In this document: positions 54,763 to 63,942 of the stretch, piece by piece
Layout: every line of letters starts with the position of its first letter
Numbering within the stretch: the stretch's first letter is position 1
NCBI RefSeq assembly: GCF_004364775.1
Contig: NZ_SOAL01000026.1
Coordinates: 1 to 64,000 of the forward strand
Origin: Comamonas sp. JUb58
GTDB lineage: Bacteria > Pseudomonadota > Gammaproteobacteria > Burkholderiales > Burkholderiaceae_C
Length of the DNA stretch: 64,000 nt
Reading direction: 5' to 3'
Notes under the pieces: model-generated
The model's database searches: none
Told to the model about the DNA's origin: nothing
Seen by the model: only the letters and a program-made list of their open reading frames with translations
Translations under genes and position numbers: made by a program

Positions 54763-55758
54763 TCAGCCCTTGAAGAAAGCCAGCAGATCCGGATTGATGA
54801 CATCCGCATTGGTCACGCACATGCCGTGCGACAGGCCGGGGTAGACCTTCAGCTTGGCATTGGGCAGCAGCTTGGCGGTCTGCTCGCTGGAGCCGGCCAG
54901 CGGCACGATCTGGTCGTCATCGCCGTGCAGCACCAAGGTGGGCACCGTGACCTTCTTCAGGTCGTCAGTGAAGTTGGTTTCCGAGAAGGCCTTGATGCCT
55001 TCGTAATGGGCCTGGATGGAGCCCATCATGCCCTGCATCCACCAGTGTTCGCGGATGCCTTCGGAGATCTTGGCGCCGGGGCGGTTGTAGCCGTAGAACG
55101 GCATCGAGAAATCCTTGAAGAACTGCGCACGGTTGCTGGCCACGGCCGAGCGGATGCCATCGAGCACTTCCAACGGCACGCCTTGCGGGTTGACCGAGCC
55201 CTTGAGCATCATCGGAGGCACGGCACCGATCAGCACGGCCTTGGCCACGCGCGAGCTGCCATGGCGGGCGATGTAGCGCACCACTTCACCACCGCCGGTC
55301 GAGTGACCGATATGGATCGCGTCCTTCAGGTTCAGGTGGGCGGTGAGGGCGGCCAGGTCGTCGGCGTAGTGGTCCATGTCATGGCCTACCGAGGTCTGGC
55401 TGGAGCGGCCATGGCCACGGCGGTCATGCGCGATGACGCGGAAGCCGCGCTGCACGAAGTACAGCATCTGGCCTTCCCAGTCATCGGAGCTCAGAGGCCA
55501 GCCGTGCGAGAACACGAGCGGCTGACCGGTGCCCCAGTCCTTGAAGAAAATGCGGGTGCCGTCTTGGGTGGTGAGGTAGTTCATGGTGTCAGCTTTCGGA
55601 TGGATAGAGGTGCCAGAGTCAGCAGCATGGTGCCGGGATGGCGCAGCCACCGCCGCGAGCGGGAAGCCCGTGGCAGCAGCCAAGCCCAGACCGGTGACGA
55701 GCAATCGTCGGCGTGCGGCGTCCTGAGGCGCTGGTATTGGAGTGGAATCGTTTTGCAT
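54763..55758 (-). CDS. Exported alpha/beta hydrolase, non-haem chloroperoxidase-like
   Basis: A 331-residue protein. The first about 57 residues form an export leader with RRRLLVTGLGLAAATGFPLAAVA, possibly Tat because of the arginine group before the hydrophobic part. The mature enzyme starts at MNYLTTQDGTRIFFKDWGTGQPLVFSHGWPLSSDDW, and the nucleophile elbow is GHSTGGGEV (Ser). Asp and His of the triad are in LHGDDDQIVP and GLSHGMC. It matches bacterial cofactor-free (halo)peroxidases/esterases; the natural substrate is unknown. Many relatives lack the leader, so an exported form is notable; an internal ATG at the DGTRIFF region could give a cytosolic product. Confidence 0.88.
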   Translation of the reverse strand: MQNDSTPIPAPQDAARRRLLVTGLGLAAATGFPLAAVAAPSRHHAADSGTSIHPKADTMNYLTTQDGTRIFFKDWGTGQPLVFSHGWPLSSDDWEGQMLYFVQRGFRVIAHDRRGHGRSSQTSVGHDMDHYADDLAALTAHLNLKDAIHIGHSTGGGEVVRYIARHGSSRVAKAVLIGAVPPMMLKGSVNPQGVPLEVLDGIRSAVASNRAQFFKDFSMPFYGYNRPGAKISEGIREHWWMQGMMGSIQAHYEGIKAFSETNFTDDLKKVTVPTLVLHGDDDQIVPLAGSSEQTAKLLPNAKLKVYPGLSHGMCVTNADVINPDLLAFFKG

Positions 55759-55877
55759 GAAAGACTTTCAGTGCCTGGCCCTGGCATGGGGTGTTCAGGG
55801 CCGGACCGGTTCATGCTAATGATTCCCTCGGTGCTGCACCTCCCCCGCTGAGGCGCGCTGCAGCTACCTCTTAAGGG

Positions 55878-57341
55878 TCAGGCCTGGGCCAGCGGCAGCG
55901 TGAAGGAAATCACCGTGCCTTGCGGTAGGTTGGGGCGTGCCCAGATATGCCCGTGGTGGGCCTCGACAATCGATTTGCAGATCGCCAGCCCCATGCCCAT
56001 GCCCTTTTTCTTGGTCGTGAAAAAGGCCTCGAACAGGCGCTCGGCATGGTCCTGCTCCACCCCCGCGCCCGAGTCGGCCACGCTGATGCACAGCAGGCCC
56101 TGGGGCTCCACCAAGCTGGTGACCGTCAGCAGGCGCTGCGTGTGCGAGGACTCGGCAATCGCCTCCATGCCATTGCGCAGCAGGTTCATCAGCACCTGGT
56201 TGAGCTGGATGCGGTCCGCCAGCACCGGCGCATGCGGCGCAAAAGGCCCCAGCTGAATGCGCACCTGGTTGCGCCTGAGCTCCTCTTGCAGGAGCGTGGC
56301 AACTTCTTTGACGGCGCCCGGCAGCTCGATCGGCGCCAGCTCCGGGCCGGACTTGCGGGCAATCGCATGCAGGCCCCGCACCACGCCGGCGGCGCGTGTG
56401 CCTTCGGTATGGATGCTGCCCAGCACCTGCTCGACCTCCTGCAGCTCCGGCTGCGGCCGGCGCAGCCAGTTCAGGCCGGCACTGGCGTTGGTGACGATGG
56501 CCGCCAGCGGCTGGCTGATCTCATGCGCCACGCAGGCGGCAAATTCGGCCATGGTCAGCATGCCCGAGGAGCGCGCCAACTCGGCATGGGCCTCGCGCAG
56601 CGCGTTCTCCATCGCCAGGCGCAGCGACAGGTCGCGGAACACCAGCACGGTGCCTGACAACTGGCCCCGGGCATCGACCAGCGGCGATGCCGACTGCTCG
56701 ATCGGGGTTTCCTTGCCATGGGCATCGGTCAGGATCAGGCTGGCGTTGGCGCCCAGCGACCAGCCGCTCTCGTCCTCGCGCACATGGTAGACCTGCTCCA
56801 GCGCCTGGCCGGTGGCCTGCCCGGCAGCGATGCCGGTCAAAGCCTCGGCCTTGGGGTTCATGTAGCTGATGCGCCCATCACGGCCAATGGAGATGACGGC
56901 ATCGCCAATGCTGGCCAGGGTGGCCGCATAGCGGTTTTCGCTGGCGCGCAGTTCACGGTCAAAGGCATGCTTGTACAGCGCAATCTCGATCGCGGTGCGC
57001 AGCTGCGCCTCGTCAAAGGGCTTGAGCACATAGCCCTGCGGATCGGCCAGGCTGGCGCGCTGCAGGGTTTCGTCATCGGCATAGGCGGTCAGAAAAACCA
57101 CCGGTATGTCGCAAAGCTGCCGCACCTCTTTGGCGGCAGCGGTGCCGTCCATCTTGCCTTCCAGGCGGATATCGGCGAGCACCAGATCGGCCTGGTGGTT
57201 GCGCGCCATCTCGGCCGCTTCCTCGCCCAGCGCCGTGCTGCCCGCAATCTGGTAGCCCAGGCGCGTGAGCTGGTTGCGCAGGTCGCGCGCCACTACAAAA
57301 TCGTCTTCCACAATCAGAATGCGCGCGGGGGTCATGTCCAT
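55878..57341 (-). CDS. REC-PAS-histidine kinase (receiver domain first)
   Basis: A 487-residue protein. Receiver domain 5-122 (acidic pair D13/D14, phosphoacceptor D57 in LVLADIRLEG, K107), PAS domain about 133-245 (ATLASIGDAVISIGRDGRISYMN), HisKA with His273 in ACVAHEISQPLAA, and a HATPase domain with N-box NQVLMNLLRNGMEAI, ADSGAGV and KGMGMGLAI. It is cytosolic. The order REC-PAS-kinase suggests the receiver takes phosphate from another kinase and controls its own kinase. Its start overlaps the end of the 1696-aa kinase gene by 10 bp, so the two proteins are coupled. Confidence 0.92.
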   Translation of the reverse strand: MDMTPARILIVEDDFVVARDLRNQLTRLGYQIAGSTALGEEAAEMARNHQADLVLADIRLEGKMDGTAAAKEVRQLCDIPVVFLTAYADDETLQRASLADPQGYVLKPFDEAQLRTAIEIALYKHAFDRELRASENRYAATLASIGDAVISIGRDGRISYMNPKAEALTGIAAGQATGQALEQVYHVREDESGWSLGANASLILTDAHGKETPIEQSASPLVDARGQLSGTVLVFRDLSLRLAMENALREAHAELARSSGMLTMAEFAACVAHEISQPLAAIVTNASAGLNWLRRPQPELQEVEQVLGSIHTEGTRAAGVVRGLHAIARKSGPELAPIELPGAVKEVATLLQEELRRNQVRIQLGPFAPHAPVLADRIQLNQVLMNLLRNGMEAIAESSHTQRLLTVTSLVEPQGLLCISVADSGAGVEQDHAERLFEAFFTTKKKGMGMGLAICKSIVEAHHGHIWARPNLPQGTVISFTLPLAQA

Positions 57342-60300
57342 CTTTCGGTGTTGGCGGCAGTCTGTGGCAGGCCGGTGTCCATGCGGAATTCAATGCAGAA
57401 CAGCGTGCCCGCCTCGCGCACCACCTGCAGCTTGCCGCGCAGCTGGTGGCTGAGGTCCACCACCAGCTGCAGGCCCAGGGTGTCGGCGCTCTCGGGCCCG
57501 ATGTGCACCGGCAGCCCGATGCCGCTGTCGGCCACGGTCAACTGGTAGCGCTGCTCGGGCAGTGCCTGCATGCGCACATGGATATCGCCACTGCTGCCGC
57601 CGGGGAAGGCATGCTTGAGCGCATTGGAGACCAGCTCATTGACGATCAGCCCGCAGGAGACGGCCTGGCTGAGGCTGAGCTCGATGTCATCGACCTGCAG
57701 GTGCAGGCGCACACGGCGCTCATCCAGGCCATAGACATGGCACAGCTGGGCGCAGAGCTTTTCCAGGTGCTGGTCCATGGGCACGCGGGCAAAGTTGCCT
57801 GCCCGGTACAGGTTCTCATGCACCAGCGCCATGGAGCGCACCCGGTTGCGGCTTTCGGCAAAGAGCTCGGCCACGGCAGGCTCGGCAATGCGGTGGGCCT
57901 GCAGGCTGAGCAAGCTGCTGATGAGCTGCAGGTTGTTCTTGACCCGGTGGTGCACCTCCTGCAGCAGCGATTCCTTCTCGCCCAGCGAGGCGTTTTCCAT
58001 GCTGGTGGCGGCCATCGAGGCGATCAAGGTCAGCACTGCCACGCGGTCGGCATTGAAGACATGGCCGGTCAGCGAATTCTCCAGATAGAGAACCCCCAGC
58101 GGCTCGGCGCGGCGCATCAGCGGCAGGCAGAGCACCGAGCGTGCGCGGGCCTGGGACAGGTACAGATCCGAGGCAAAAGGCCCGGGCTCATGCGCATCCT
58201 CGATCAGCACATGGCTGCGGCTGCGCAGGCTGTAGTGCACGACGGACAGCGGCAGCAGCGCATCGCTGGCCGGTACTGGCTGTTCGCTGAAGGCCAGCGT
58301 GCCCTGTTCGGTCCTGGCCTGCGCCTGGATGCGCAGCTGGTCACCATGGGGCAGCACCAGCAGCGCGCGGTCGGCGCCGGCATATTGCAGGATCATCGTC
58401 ATCAGCGTTTGGACCAGCTGGCTCAGGCCCTTCTCGGCGGCCAGCGCCTGCGAGATGCGCAGCAGCGTATCGACATCGATGGAGCGCAGCGGCCGCTCCA
58501 GCACGGCACTGCGGGCCTGCTCGGCAGGGGGCAGCAGCGCCAGGTTCTGCTTTTGCAGCTGCAAGGCCATGCCATGCGCGCCCAGGCTGATCCAGCGCTC
58601 ACGTGCCGAGCTGCGCAGCGCCAGCGCCAGGGTCTGGCGGCCTTGCTGGTCATGGAATTTGGCGCCCAGCTCCAGCGCCATTGCTTCGATATGGCCCATG
58701 CCGGACTGGCGTGCCCAGCTGGCGCTGTCATCAAAATGCTGCATCGCGCTGCGCCCATCGCCATCGATCCTGGCCGCCTCGGCCTGCAGCAGCGCCAGGC
58801 GGCAGGCGAAATTGTCAGGGCTGCTTTGGGCCCAGATGGCGTGCTGGGCCAGGTGCGTGTCCAGCTGGGCGCGGTGCGGGGCGCTGGCGGCATCGGCCAG
58901 GCCCTGGCAGGCAGCGGCGTGGATGAGGCCGCTCCAGAAGTGGTATTCCGCAAACTCCAGGTGGCCGCGCGAGGTCCAGAGCAGCGGCTCGGCCTGGCCC
59001 ATGGCCTGCAGCGCATCGCGCAGCCTGCCGGCCATGAAGCGCGCCTGGGCCTTGCGAATCCAGTACCAGCAGGCGGCGATGTCGAGGCTGCGGTTGGCCT
59101 GCAGATGCGCTTCAAATACCTGCTCGTCAAAGCCGGCATCGTCAAAGAAGCCAAACCGGTGGGTGCGGCCCTGCAAGCTGGCCACCAGGCGCAGCTGGGC
59201 CTGGATGATGTCCACAATCAGCCCAAAGCGCGCGGCCTCCATCAGCTGCAAGCGCTGGCTGCCCTCGGCATCGATCAGGTCCAGCGCGTCGCCCGAAAAC
59301 AGCATGCTGGTGACCAGGGTGCAGGAGCTGAAGCCCGAGTAGGTGATGTCGCCGGTCTCGCGCGTGATCGCAAAGGCCTTGCGCAGCAGGGGCGGGGTCT
59401 CGCGCATGTCCCGCGTCCAGGGCAGCACATGGTAGGCATAGCACATGTAGACGCGGGCGCGGTAGCGGGTGTGCTCGCCGCGCTCGATCACCGCATGGCC
59501 GAGCTGGCCAAACTCCAGCGCGCCGGGGTAGTCGTCAAAGCAGGGGCCCAGCACCATGCCCAGGTAGGCATAGGCCAGCGGCGAGGCACTGGTGTTGCCC
59601 GATTCGATGCTGAGCTTGGCCATGCGGCACAGCACCAGGCAGACCAGGTTCTCGTCGCTGAAGAAGGCCGGCGGCAGCACGGCGGCCAGCACATCCATGG
59701 TGGCGCGGTGCAGCGGGTGGCTCATCGCCGGCAGATCGGCCAGCGATGCGATGCTGCGCTGGGCCAGCGTCGCGCGCAGGCCCTGGTATTCCAGCAGCAC
59801 CTCGTCGCGGCTGGGGTGGGCGGGCCAGGCCATGCCGCCCCGGGCCAGAAAAGCCAGGCAGGTGCTGATGGCCCGGGCGCTGTCGTCCAGCGACAGGCAG
59901 ACGGTGATCTGCAGCGCGGTGAGGCTGGCCTCGTCCAGCCGCTCGCTGACATGCGGCGCCAGCTGGCGCAGCCGGCGGTCGGCGGCCGCCGGGTCACCGG
60001 CATAGAACTCGCATTCCGCATGGGTGCGCGCCAGTTCAAAGCACAGCCGCGCATCCAGCTGCCAGGCCTGTGCGGGCAGCAGCGCCTGGGCACGCCCCAG
60101 GTACTGCAGTGCGGCCAGGTAAGCGTTGTCGGCCATTGCGCTGTGGGCCGCTTGCAGGTAGAGGCCGGCGACTTGCAGGCGCTCGGTGTCGTCGCTGACC
60201 AGGCTGTCGCCGCGCAGGAACTGGTTGGCGGTGTCAAAGTGCTGCGCCTCCCAGCCGCTGGCCGAGCCGGCATGGCCGGCCAGCAGCCGCCGGGCGATGG

Positions 60301-62422
60301 CCAGATGCATGCCGGCGCGCGCCTCTGCGGGCAGCAGTGCATAAGCCGACTCCTGGATCTTGTCGTGCAAAAAGCGGTAGTGCTGGCCTTGCTCGGCGAT
60401 CAGGCCCATCTCCTGGGCCGGCAGCAGCGCCTGTTGGATCTGCGCGGGCGGCAGCGCGGCAATGGTGGCCAGGTGCTCCAGGCTGGCGCGGGCGCCCAGG
60501 CTGGCAAGCAGGGTCAGCAGGCGCACGCTGGCCGGTGCCAGCCGGGCCATCTTGTGTGCCACCAGCTCGGCCACGTTCTGGCTGTAGTCCAGCGCGTCGA
60601 TGGCCGCGCTGTCCCAGCGCCAGCGTTGCTGCGCATGGTCAAACGCCAGCAGGCGCTGGTCGGCGATTTCAGTCAGCAGCTGCTTGCAGAACAGCGGGTT
60701 GCCCTGGGTCTTGGCCCACACCAGCCGGGCCAGGTCGGCGAGCTGGTGCCGGGGGCTGTGGCGGCCCGCCAGGCTACTGGCCAGCAGGTTTTCCAGATCC
60801 TGGGGCGACAGCGGCAGCAGCTCGATCGTGGTGACGGCCGTCCTGGCCTGCTGCCACTGTGCCAGCTGGGTGCCCAGTGCCGGGTTGGCCGCCACCTCGT
60901 TGGAGCGGTAGGCCGCCACAAACAGCACATGGCGCAGCTCGGGCGCCTGGAGCAGCGCGCAAAGCAGGTCCAGCGAAGCAGGGTCGATCCAGTGGATATC
61001 GTCGAGGAAGAACAGCAGTGGTTTTTCCTCGCTGCTGAACACCGCCAGAAAGCGCTGCACCGCGGTCTGAAAACGCAGCGCGCTTTCGGCAGCGGCTACT
61101 TCTTTGAGGGCTGGTTGCGGCCCGATGATGTGCGCCAGCGCGGGCACCAGGTTGACCACCACCTGGCCATGGGCGCCCAGGGCCCGCAACAGGCGCTGGC
61201 GCCAGGCGGCGAGTGCCTTGGGCTCCAGGCCCAGCAGCTCGGCCACCAACTGCCCCAGCGCCTGGGCCAGGGTGGCGTAGGGGATGTCGTCCTTGTGCGC
61301 CTCGAACTTGCCACTGGCAAACACCAGCGGCTGGGCAGGCAGGTGGGCATGCAGCTCGGCGACCAGGGCCGTCTTGCCCACCCCGGCGTAGCCCGCGATC
61401 AGCACCAGGGCCGACGGGCCCGGGCTGCGCGCGCTCTCATACTGCTGCAGCAATTGCTGCACCGCCTGGGCGCGGCCAAAGAGCTGCTCGGGGATGACCA
61501 GGCGGTCTGATTGGTCCTGGTTGCCCAGCACCAAGGCGGGCATCTGGCCGCTGTGCGCCTGCGCCTGGGCCATGCGCTGCAGGTCATGCAGCAGCCCGCT
61601 GGCGGTCTGGTAGCGGTCTTCGGCAGCCTTGGCCAGCAGGCGCAGGATCAGATCGGACAGCAAGGGCGGCACCGCAGGATGGCGGGTGGCCGGAGGCACC
61701 GGGCTGCGGGCCAGATGGCAGTGCGCCCATTCAGCGGCATCCTGGGCCTCGAACGGCAAATGGCCGCAGGCCATCTGGTACAGGATGACGCCCAACGCAT
61801 AGAGGTCGCTGCGCGCATCGATGCCGCGCTGCACGCGGCCCGTCTGCTCGGGCGACATATAGGGCCAGGACGCGGCGCTGGCGCCGGGCCCCAGGGCCGA
61901 TACGGCATGGCGCGTCTCCTTGCTGGCCCGTGCGAACCCTGTCAGAAAGACCTGGCCCTGCGCATCCACCAGCAAATGCGCGGGCCGCAGATCCTGGTGC
62001 ACCACGCGGCCGGCGTGCAAGCGGGCCAGCGCCTGGGCGGTGGCGATGGCGATGCGCAGGCATTGCGCCAGTGGCAGCGCCTGGCCGGCGGTGAGCTGCA
62101 GCGGCTTGCCGCCCGGGTCGGACTGCAAGAGCGCCGGCTGGCCCTGCACCAGCAGGGCGTGCAAGGGCAGGGCGCAAAAATCTGCCGACAGATGGCCGCG
62201 CATTGCATAGGCATGGTCGCGGCGCTGGGCGGCATCCAGGGGGCTGCTGCCATGGCCGAACACGGTCAGTAACTGCGTGCCGCCTGCGCGCTGCAGGCGG
62301 TAGAGCTGTTCGTCGCGGTCCTGGGCCAGGCTTTCGAGCAGCTCACCGGGATGGATAGCCGGGCCAGCCGCGTCGGAGGGCGCCCCGTCGCCAGCGACGG
62401 GCGGTGGCACAGCGCTGCTCAT
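57332..62422 (-). CDS. Giant (pseudo)kinase-AAA ATPase-GAF-histidine kinase
   Basis: A 1696-residue trifunctional signalling protein. About 30-285: serine/threonine-kinase-like domain with catalytic-loop VVHQDLRPAH (142) and TGFARAS (161) where DFG is expected. The Asp is replaced by Gly and the catalytic-loop Asn by His, and no glycine loop or VAIK Lys is seen, so it is probably a pseudokinase. About 320-780: ATPase with Walker A GYAGVGKT (344) and Walker B LLFFLDD (469). About 780-1300: helical repeat region. About 1320-1470: GAF domain. End: HisKA_2 (EVHHRVKNNLQLIS, His near 1490) and HATPase (IVNELVSNALKHAF, DSGIGLP). No membrane helices. The upstream receiver gene overlaps by 4 bp and the downstream kinase by 10 bp. 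Confidence 0.9.
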   Translation of the reverse strand: MSSAVPPPVAGDGAPSDAAGPAIHPGELLESLAQDRDEQLYRLQRAGGTQLLTVFGHGSSPLDAAQRRDHAYAMRGHLSADFCALPLHALLVQGQPALLQSDPGGKPLQLTAGQALPLAQCLRIAIATAQALARLHAGRVVHQDLRPAHLLVDAQGQVFLTGFARASKETRHAVSALGPGASAASWPYMSPEQTGRVQRGIDARSDLYALGVILYQMACGHLPFEAQDAAEWAHCHLARSPVPPATRHPAVPPLLSDLILRLLAKAAEDRYQTASGLLHDLQRMAQAQAHSGQMPALVLGNQDQSDRLVIPEQLFGRAQAVQQLLQQYESARSPGPSALVLIAGYAGVGKTALVAELHAHLPAQPLVFASGKFEAHKDDIPYATLAQALGQLVAELLGLEPKALAAWRQRLLRALGAHGQVVVNLVPALAHIIGPQPALKEVAAAESALRFQTAVQRFLAVFSSEEKPLLFFLDDIHWIDPASLDLLCALLQAPELRHVLFVAAYRSNEVAANPALGTQLAQWQQARTAVTTIELLPLSPQDLENLLASSLAGRHSPRHQLADLARLVWAKTQGNPLFCKQLLTEIADQRLLAFDHAQQRWRWDSAAIDALDYSQNVAELVAHKMARLAPASVRLLTLLASLGARASLEHLATIAALPPAQIQQALLPAQEMGLIAEQGQHYRFLHDKIQESAYALLPAEARAGMHLAIARRLLAGHAGSASGWEAQHFDTANQFLRGDSLVSDDTERLQVAGLYLQAAHSAMADNAYLAALQYLGRAQALLPAQAWQLDARLCFELARTHAECEFYAGDPAAADRRLRQLAPHVSERLDEASLTALQITVCLSLDDSARAISTCLAFLARGGMAWPAHPSRDEVLLEYQGLRATLAQRSIASLADLPAMSHPLHRATMDVLAAVLPPAFFSDENLVCLVLCRMAKLSIESGNTSASPLAYAYLGMVLGPCFDDYPGALEFGQLGHAVIERGEHTRYRARVYMCYAYHVLPWTRDMRETPPLLRKAFAITRETGDITYSGFSSCTLVTSMLFSGDALDLIDAEGSQRLQLMEAARFGLIVDIIQAQLRLVASLQGRTHRFGFFDDAGFDEQVFEAHLQANRSLDIAACWYWIRKAQARFMAGRLRDALQAMGQAEPLLWTSRGHLEFAEYHFWSGLIHAAACQGLADAASAPHRAQLDTHLAQHAIWAQSSPDNFACRLALLQAEAARIDGDGRSAMQHFDDSASWARQSGMGHIEAMALELGAKFHDQQGRQTLALALRSSARERWISLGAHGMALQLQKQNLALLPPAEQARSAVLERPLRSIDVDTLLRISQALAAEKGLSQLVQTLMTMILQYAGADRALLVLPHGDQLRIQAQARTEQGTLAFSEQPVPASDALLPLSVVHYSLRSRSHVLIEDAHEPGPFASDLYLSQARARSVLCLPLMRRAEPLGVLYLENSLTGHVFNADRVAVLTLIASMAATSMENASLGEKESLLQEVHHRVKNNLQLISSLLSLQAHRIAEPAVAELFAESRNRVRSMALVHENLYRAGNFARVPMDQHLEKLCAQLCHVYGLDERRVRLHLQVDDIELSLSQAVSCGLIVNELVSNALKHAFPGGSSGDIHVRMQALPEQRYQLTVADSGIGLPVHIGPESADTLGLQLVVDLSHQLRGKLQVVREAGTLFCIEFRMDTGLPQTAANTERWT

Positions 62423-62847
62423 GGCTGGCGGCGCTGGTGTTGCGGGCAGCGGTCCAGGGCGTCGTGCACCCGCTCCATCAGCGTGAAATCGGCAAAGGGC
62501 TTGGGTACAAAGGCGAAAGCGCCAGCGGCGGCGGCGCGCTGGCGGTTGTCATCGTCGTCATGGGCCGAGACCATGATGGTGGGGATGCGGTGGCCTGCCG
62601 TGCCCAGTGCACGCATGACTTCCAGGCCGCTCATGCCGGGCATGCGCTGGTCCAGGATCAGGCAGCACAGCTGGGGCAGCGCGGCGCTGGTCAGCAGTTC
62701 ATTTCCGGAGGCGAAAGTGTGGCTGGAGATGCCGATGGAGCGCAGCCAGTTGGCCAGCGCCATGCGAACGGATGCATCGTCATCGACGATGCCGACCAAT
62801 GGCTGGTGCAGGCCGGACGGGCCTGTCGTCCCCAATTCTTCTGTCAT
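62419..62847 (-). CDS. Single-domain response regulator receiver
   Basis: A 142-residue protein with only a CheY-like receiver domain. VGIVDDDASVRMALANWL carries the acidic group (D22-D24), the phosphoacceptor is D66 in CLILDQRMPGMSG, and the conserved Ser94 and Lys116 (FVPKPF) are present. It has no output domain. Its stop overlaps the ATG of the giant kinase by 4 bp. It may be a phosphate shuttle between kinases or relay into the FixJ-type regulator. Confidence 0.92.
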   Translation of the reverse strand: MTEELGTTGPSGLHQPLVGIVDDDASVRMALANWLRSIGISSHTFASGNELLTSAALPQLCCLILDQRMPGMSGLEVMRALGTAGHRIPTIMVSAHDDDDNRQRAAAAGAFAFVPKPFADFTLMERVHDALDRCPQHQRRQP

Positions 62848-62907
62848 TGGCGGAGCATACAGGATGGACCCCCTGCGGAGATTGCACTTTGGTATAGGTG
62901 GGGCCGC

Positions 62908-63582
62908 TCAGCGCGGTAGATCGGCATTGGGCAAAATCGTCGCCAGGCGCTCGGACATGCGCACCAGATCGGGCAGCGAGCCGGCCTGCATCTTGGACAT
63001 GACCTGGCGCCGGTGGACCTTGATGGTGATCTCGCTGGTACCCAGATCGGCGGCGACCTGCTTGTTGAGCAGGCCCTGCACCACCAGGCCCATGACCTGG
63101 CGCTCGCGGGGCGTGAGGCTACCGTAGAGTGCCATCAGCGCATCCTGCCCCTGCAGGCAGGCCAGCGCGTCGGCGTCCAGATGCAGCGCGTGGTGGATGG
63201 CCTCCAGCAGCTCCTGGTCACCAACGGGCTTGGTGAGGAAGGCGCTGGCGCCGGCCTTCATCGCACGCACCGTCATCGGAATGGTGCCGTAGCCGGTGAG
63301 AAAAATGATGGGCAGGCAGCGGCGCCGGCTGGCCATGGCCTGCTGCACCTCAAAGCCGGTGGTGCCCAGCAGCTGCATGTCCAGCACCAGGCAGGCCGGG
63401 CCTTCGGGCTCGGGCGACTGCAGAAATGCGTCTGCGCTGGCAAAGGTTTCACAGCCCAGCGCGACCGAGCGCAACAGGCTGGACAGCGATCCACAGACCG
63501 CCTTGTCATCGTCCACCACATAGACCTTGGCACCCGGCACAAAGGCCCAGGCGGTCTGCTGCTGGGCTGCTAGCGATCCCAT
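62908..63582 (-). CDS. FixJ/LuxR-type response regulator
   Basis: A 224-residue response regulator: receiver domain with VYVVDDDKAV (D24-D26), phosphoacceptor D68 in CLVLDMQLLG, T96 and K118, then a LuxR helix-turn-helix (LTPRERQVMGLVVQGLLNKQVAADLGTSEITIKVHRRQVM). The ATG at 63582 is supported by AGGAGG 6-8 bp upstream; the longer frame is non-coding. It is the first gene of the signalling cluster and the only one with a DNA-binding output. It is divergent from the XapX gene, with a 360-bp gap. Confidence 0.92.
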   Translation of the reverse strand: MGSLAAQQQTAWAFVPGAKVYVVDDDKAVCGSLSSLLRSVALGCETFASADAFLQSPEPEGPACLVLDMQLLGTTGFEVQQAMASRRRCLPIIFLTGYGTIPMTVRAMKAGASAFLTKPVGDQELLEAIHHALHLDADALACLQGQDALMALYGSLTPRERQVMGLVVQGLLNKQVAADLGTSEITIKVHRRQVMSKMQAGSLPDLVRMSERLATILPNADLPR

Positions 63583-63942
63583 GGCGGTGCCTCCTGTGCG
63601 GCCGACGGCGCGCAGCCATCCCCGATGCGGGCAGCCCGGTCGCAGCAGCGCGGCGCTTGGGGCAACAGGCAAAGGGGAGGGTTCAAGGGCATACAGGCAG
63701 GTCGGTGGCGGCAATGGCCTCCATTTTCGCCAAGCCCATGGGCTTTGGCAGCGAAAACCCGCTGATTTTGTGTTTTTGTGTATGTAAATGCTCGCGCACT
63801 TAGCCAATGCCGATGGCTCACATCGTATTTGTGCATGCCATCTACTCACTAAGAGAGGGCGCAGCGCTGCCTAACCGGGAGTCGCAGCGTGTAGCGGGAA
63901 CTCCTACATTGGACGCTGTATATCACTGCCCTTTGACCCGCC
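63583..63942. other. Divergent intergenic region between the FixJ-type regulator and the XapX gene
   Basis: These 360 bp contain no supportable gene. The 3' part (after about 63780) is AT-richer and probably holds the promoters of both divergent genes. I could not identify a reliable -35/-10 pair or operator by eye. Confidence 0.5.

Noticed and set aside
57446-61510. A 1354-codon plus-strand open frame antisense to the giant kinase gene
   Set aside because: It is a shadow frame caused by high GC. The product is His/Gln/Gly/Leu-rich with no domain motifs, and the opposite strand encodes a clear multidomain protein.
62848-62907. Possible coupling between the FixJ-type regulator and the receiver gene
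   Set aside because: The 60-bp gap shows no overlap or terminator. Cotranscription is possible but cannot be shown from the sequence, so only the three overlapping genes are called coupled.
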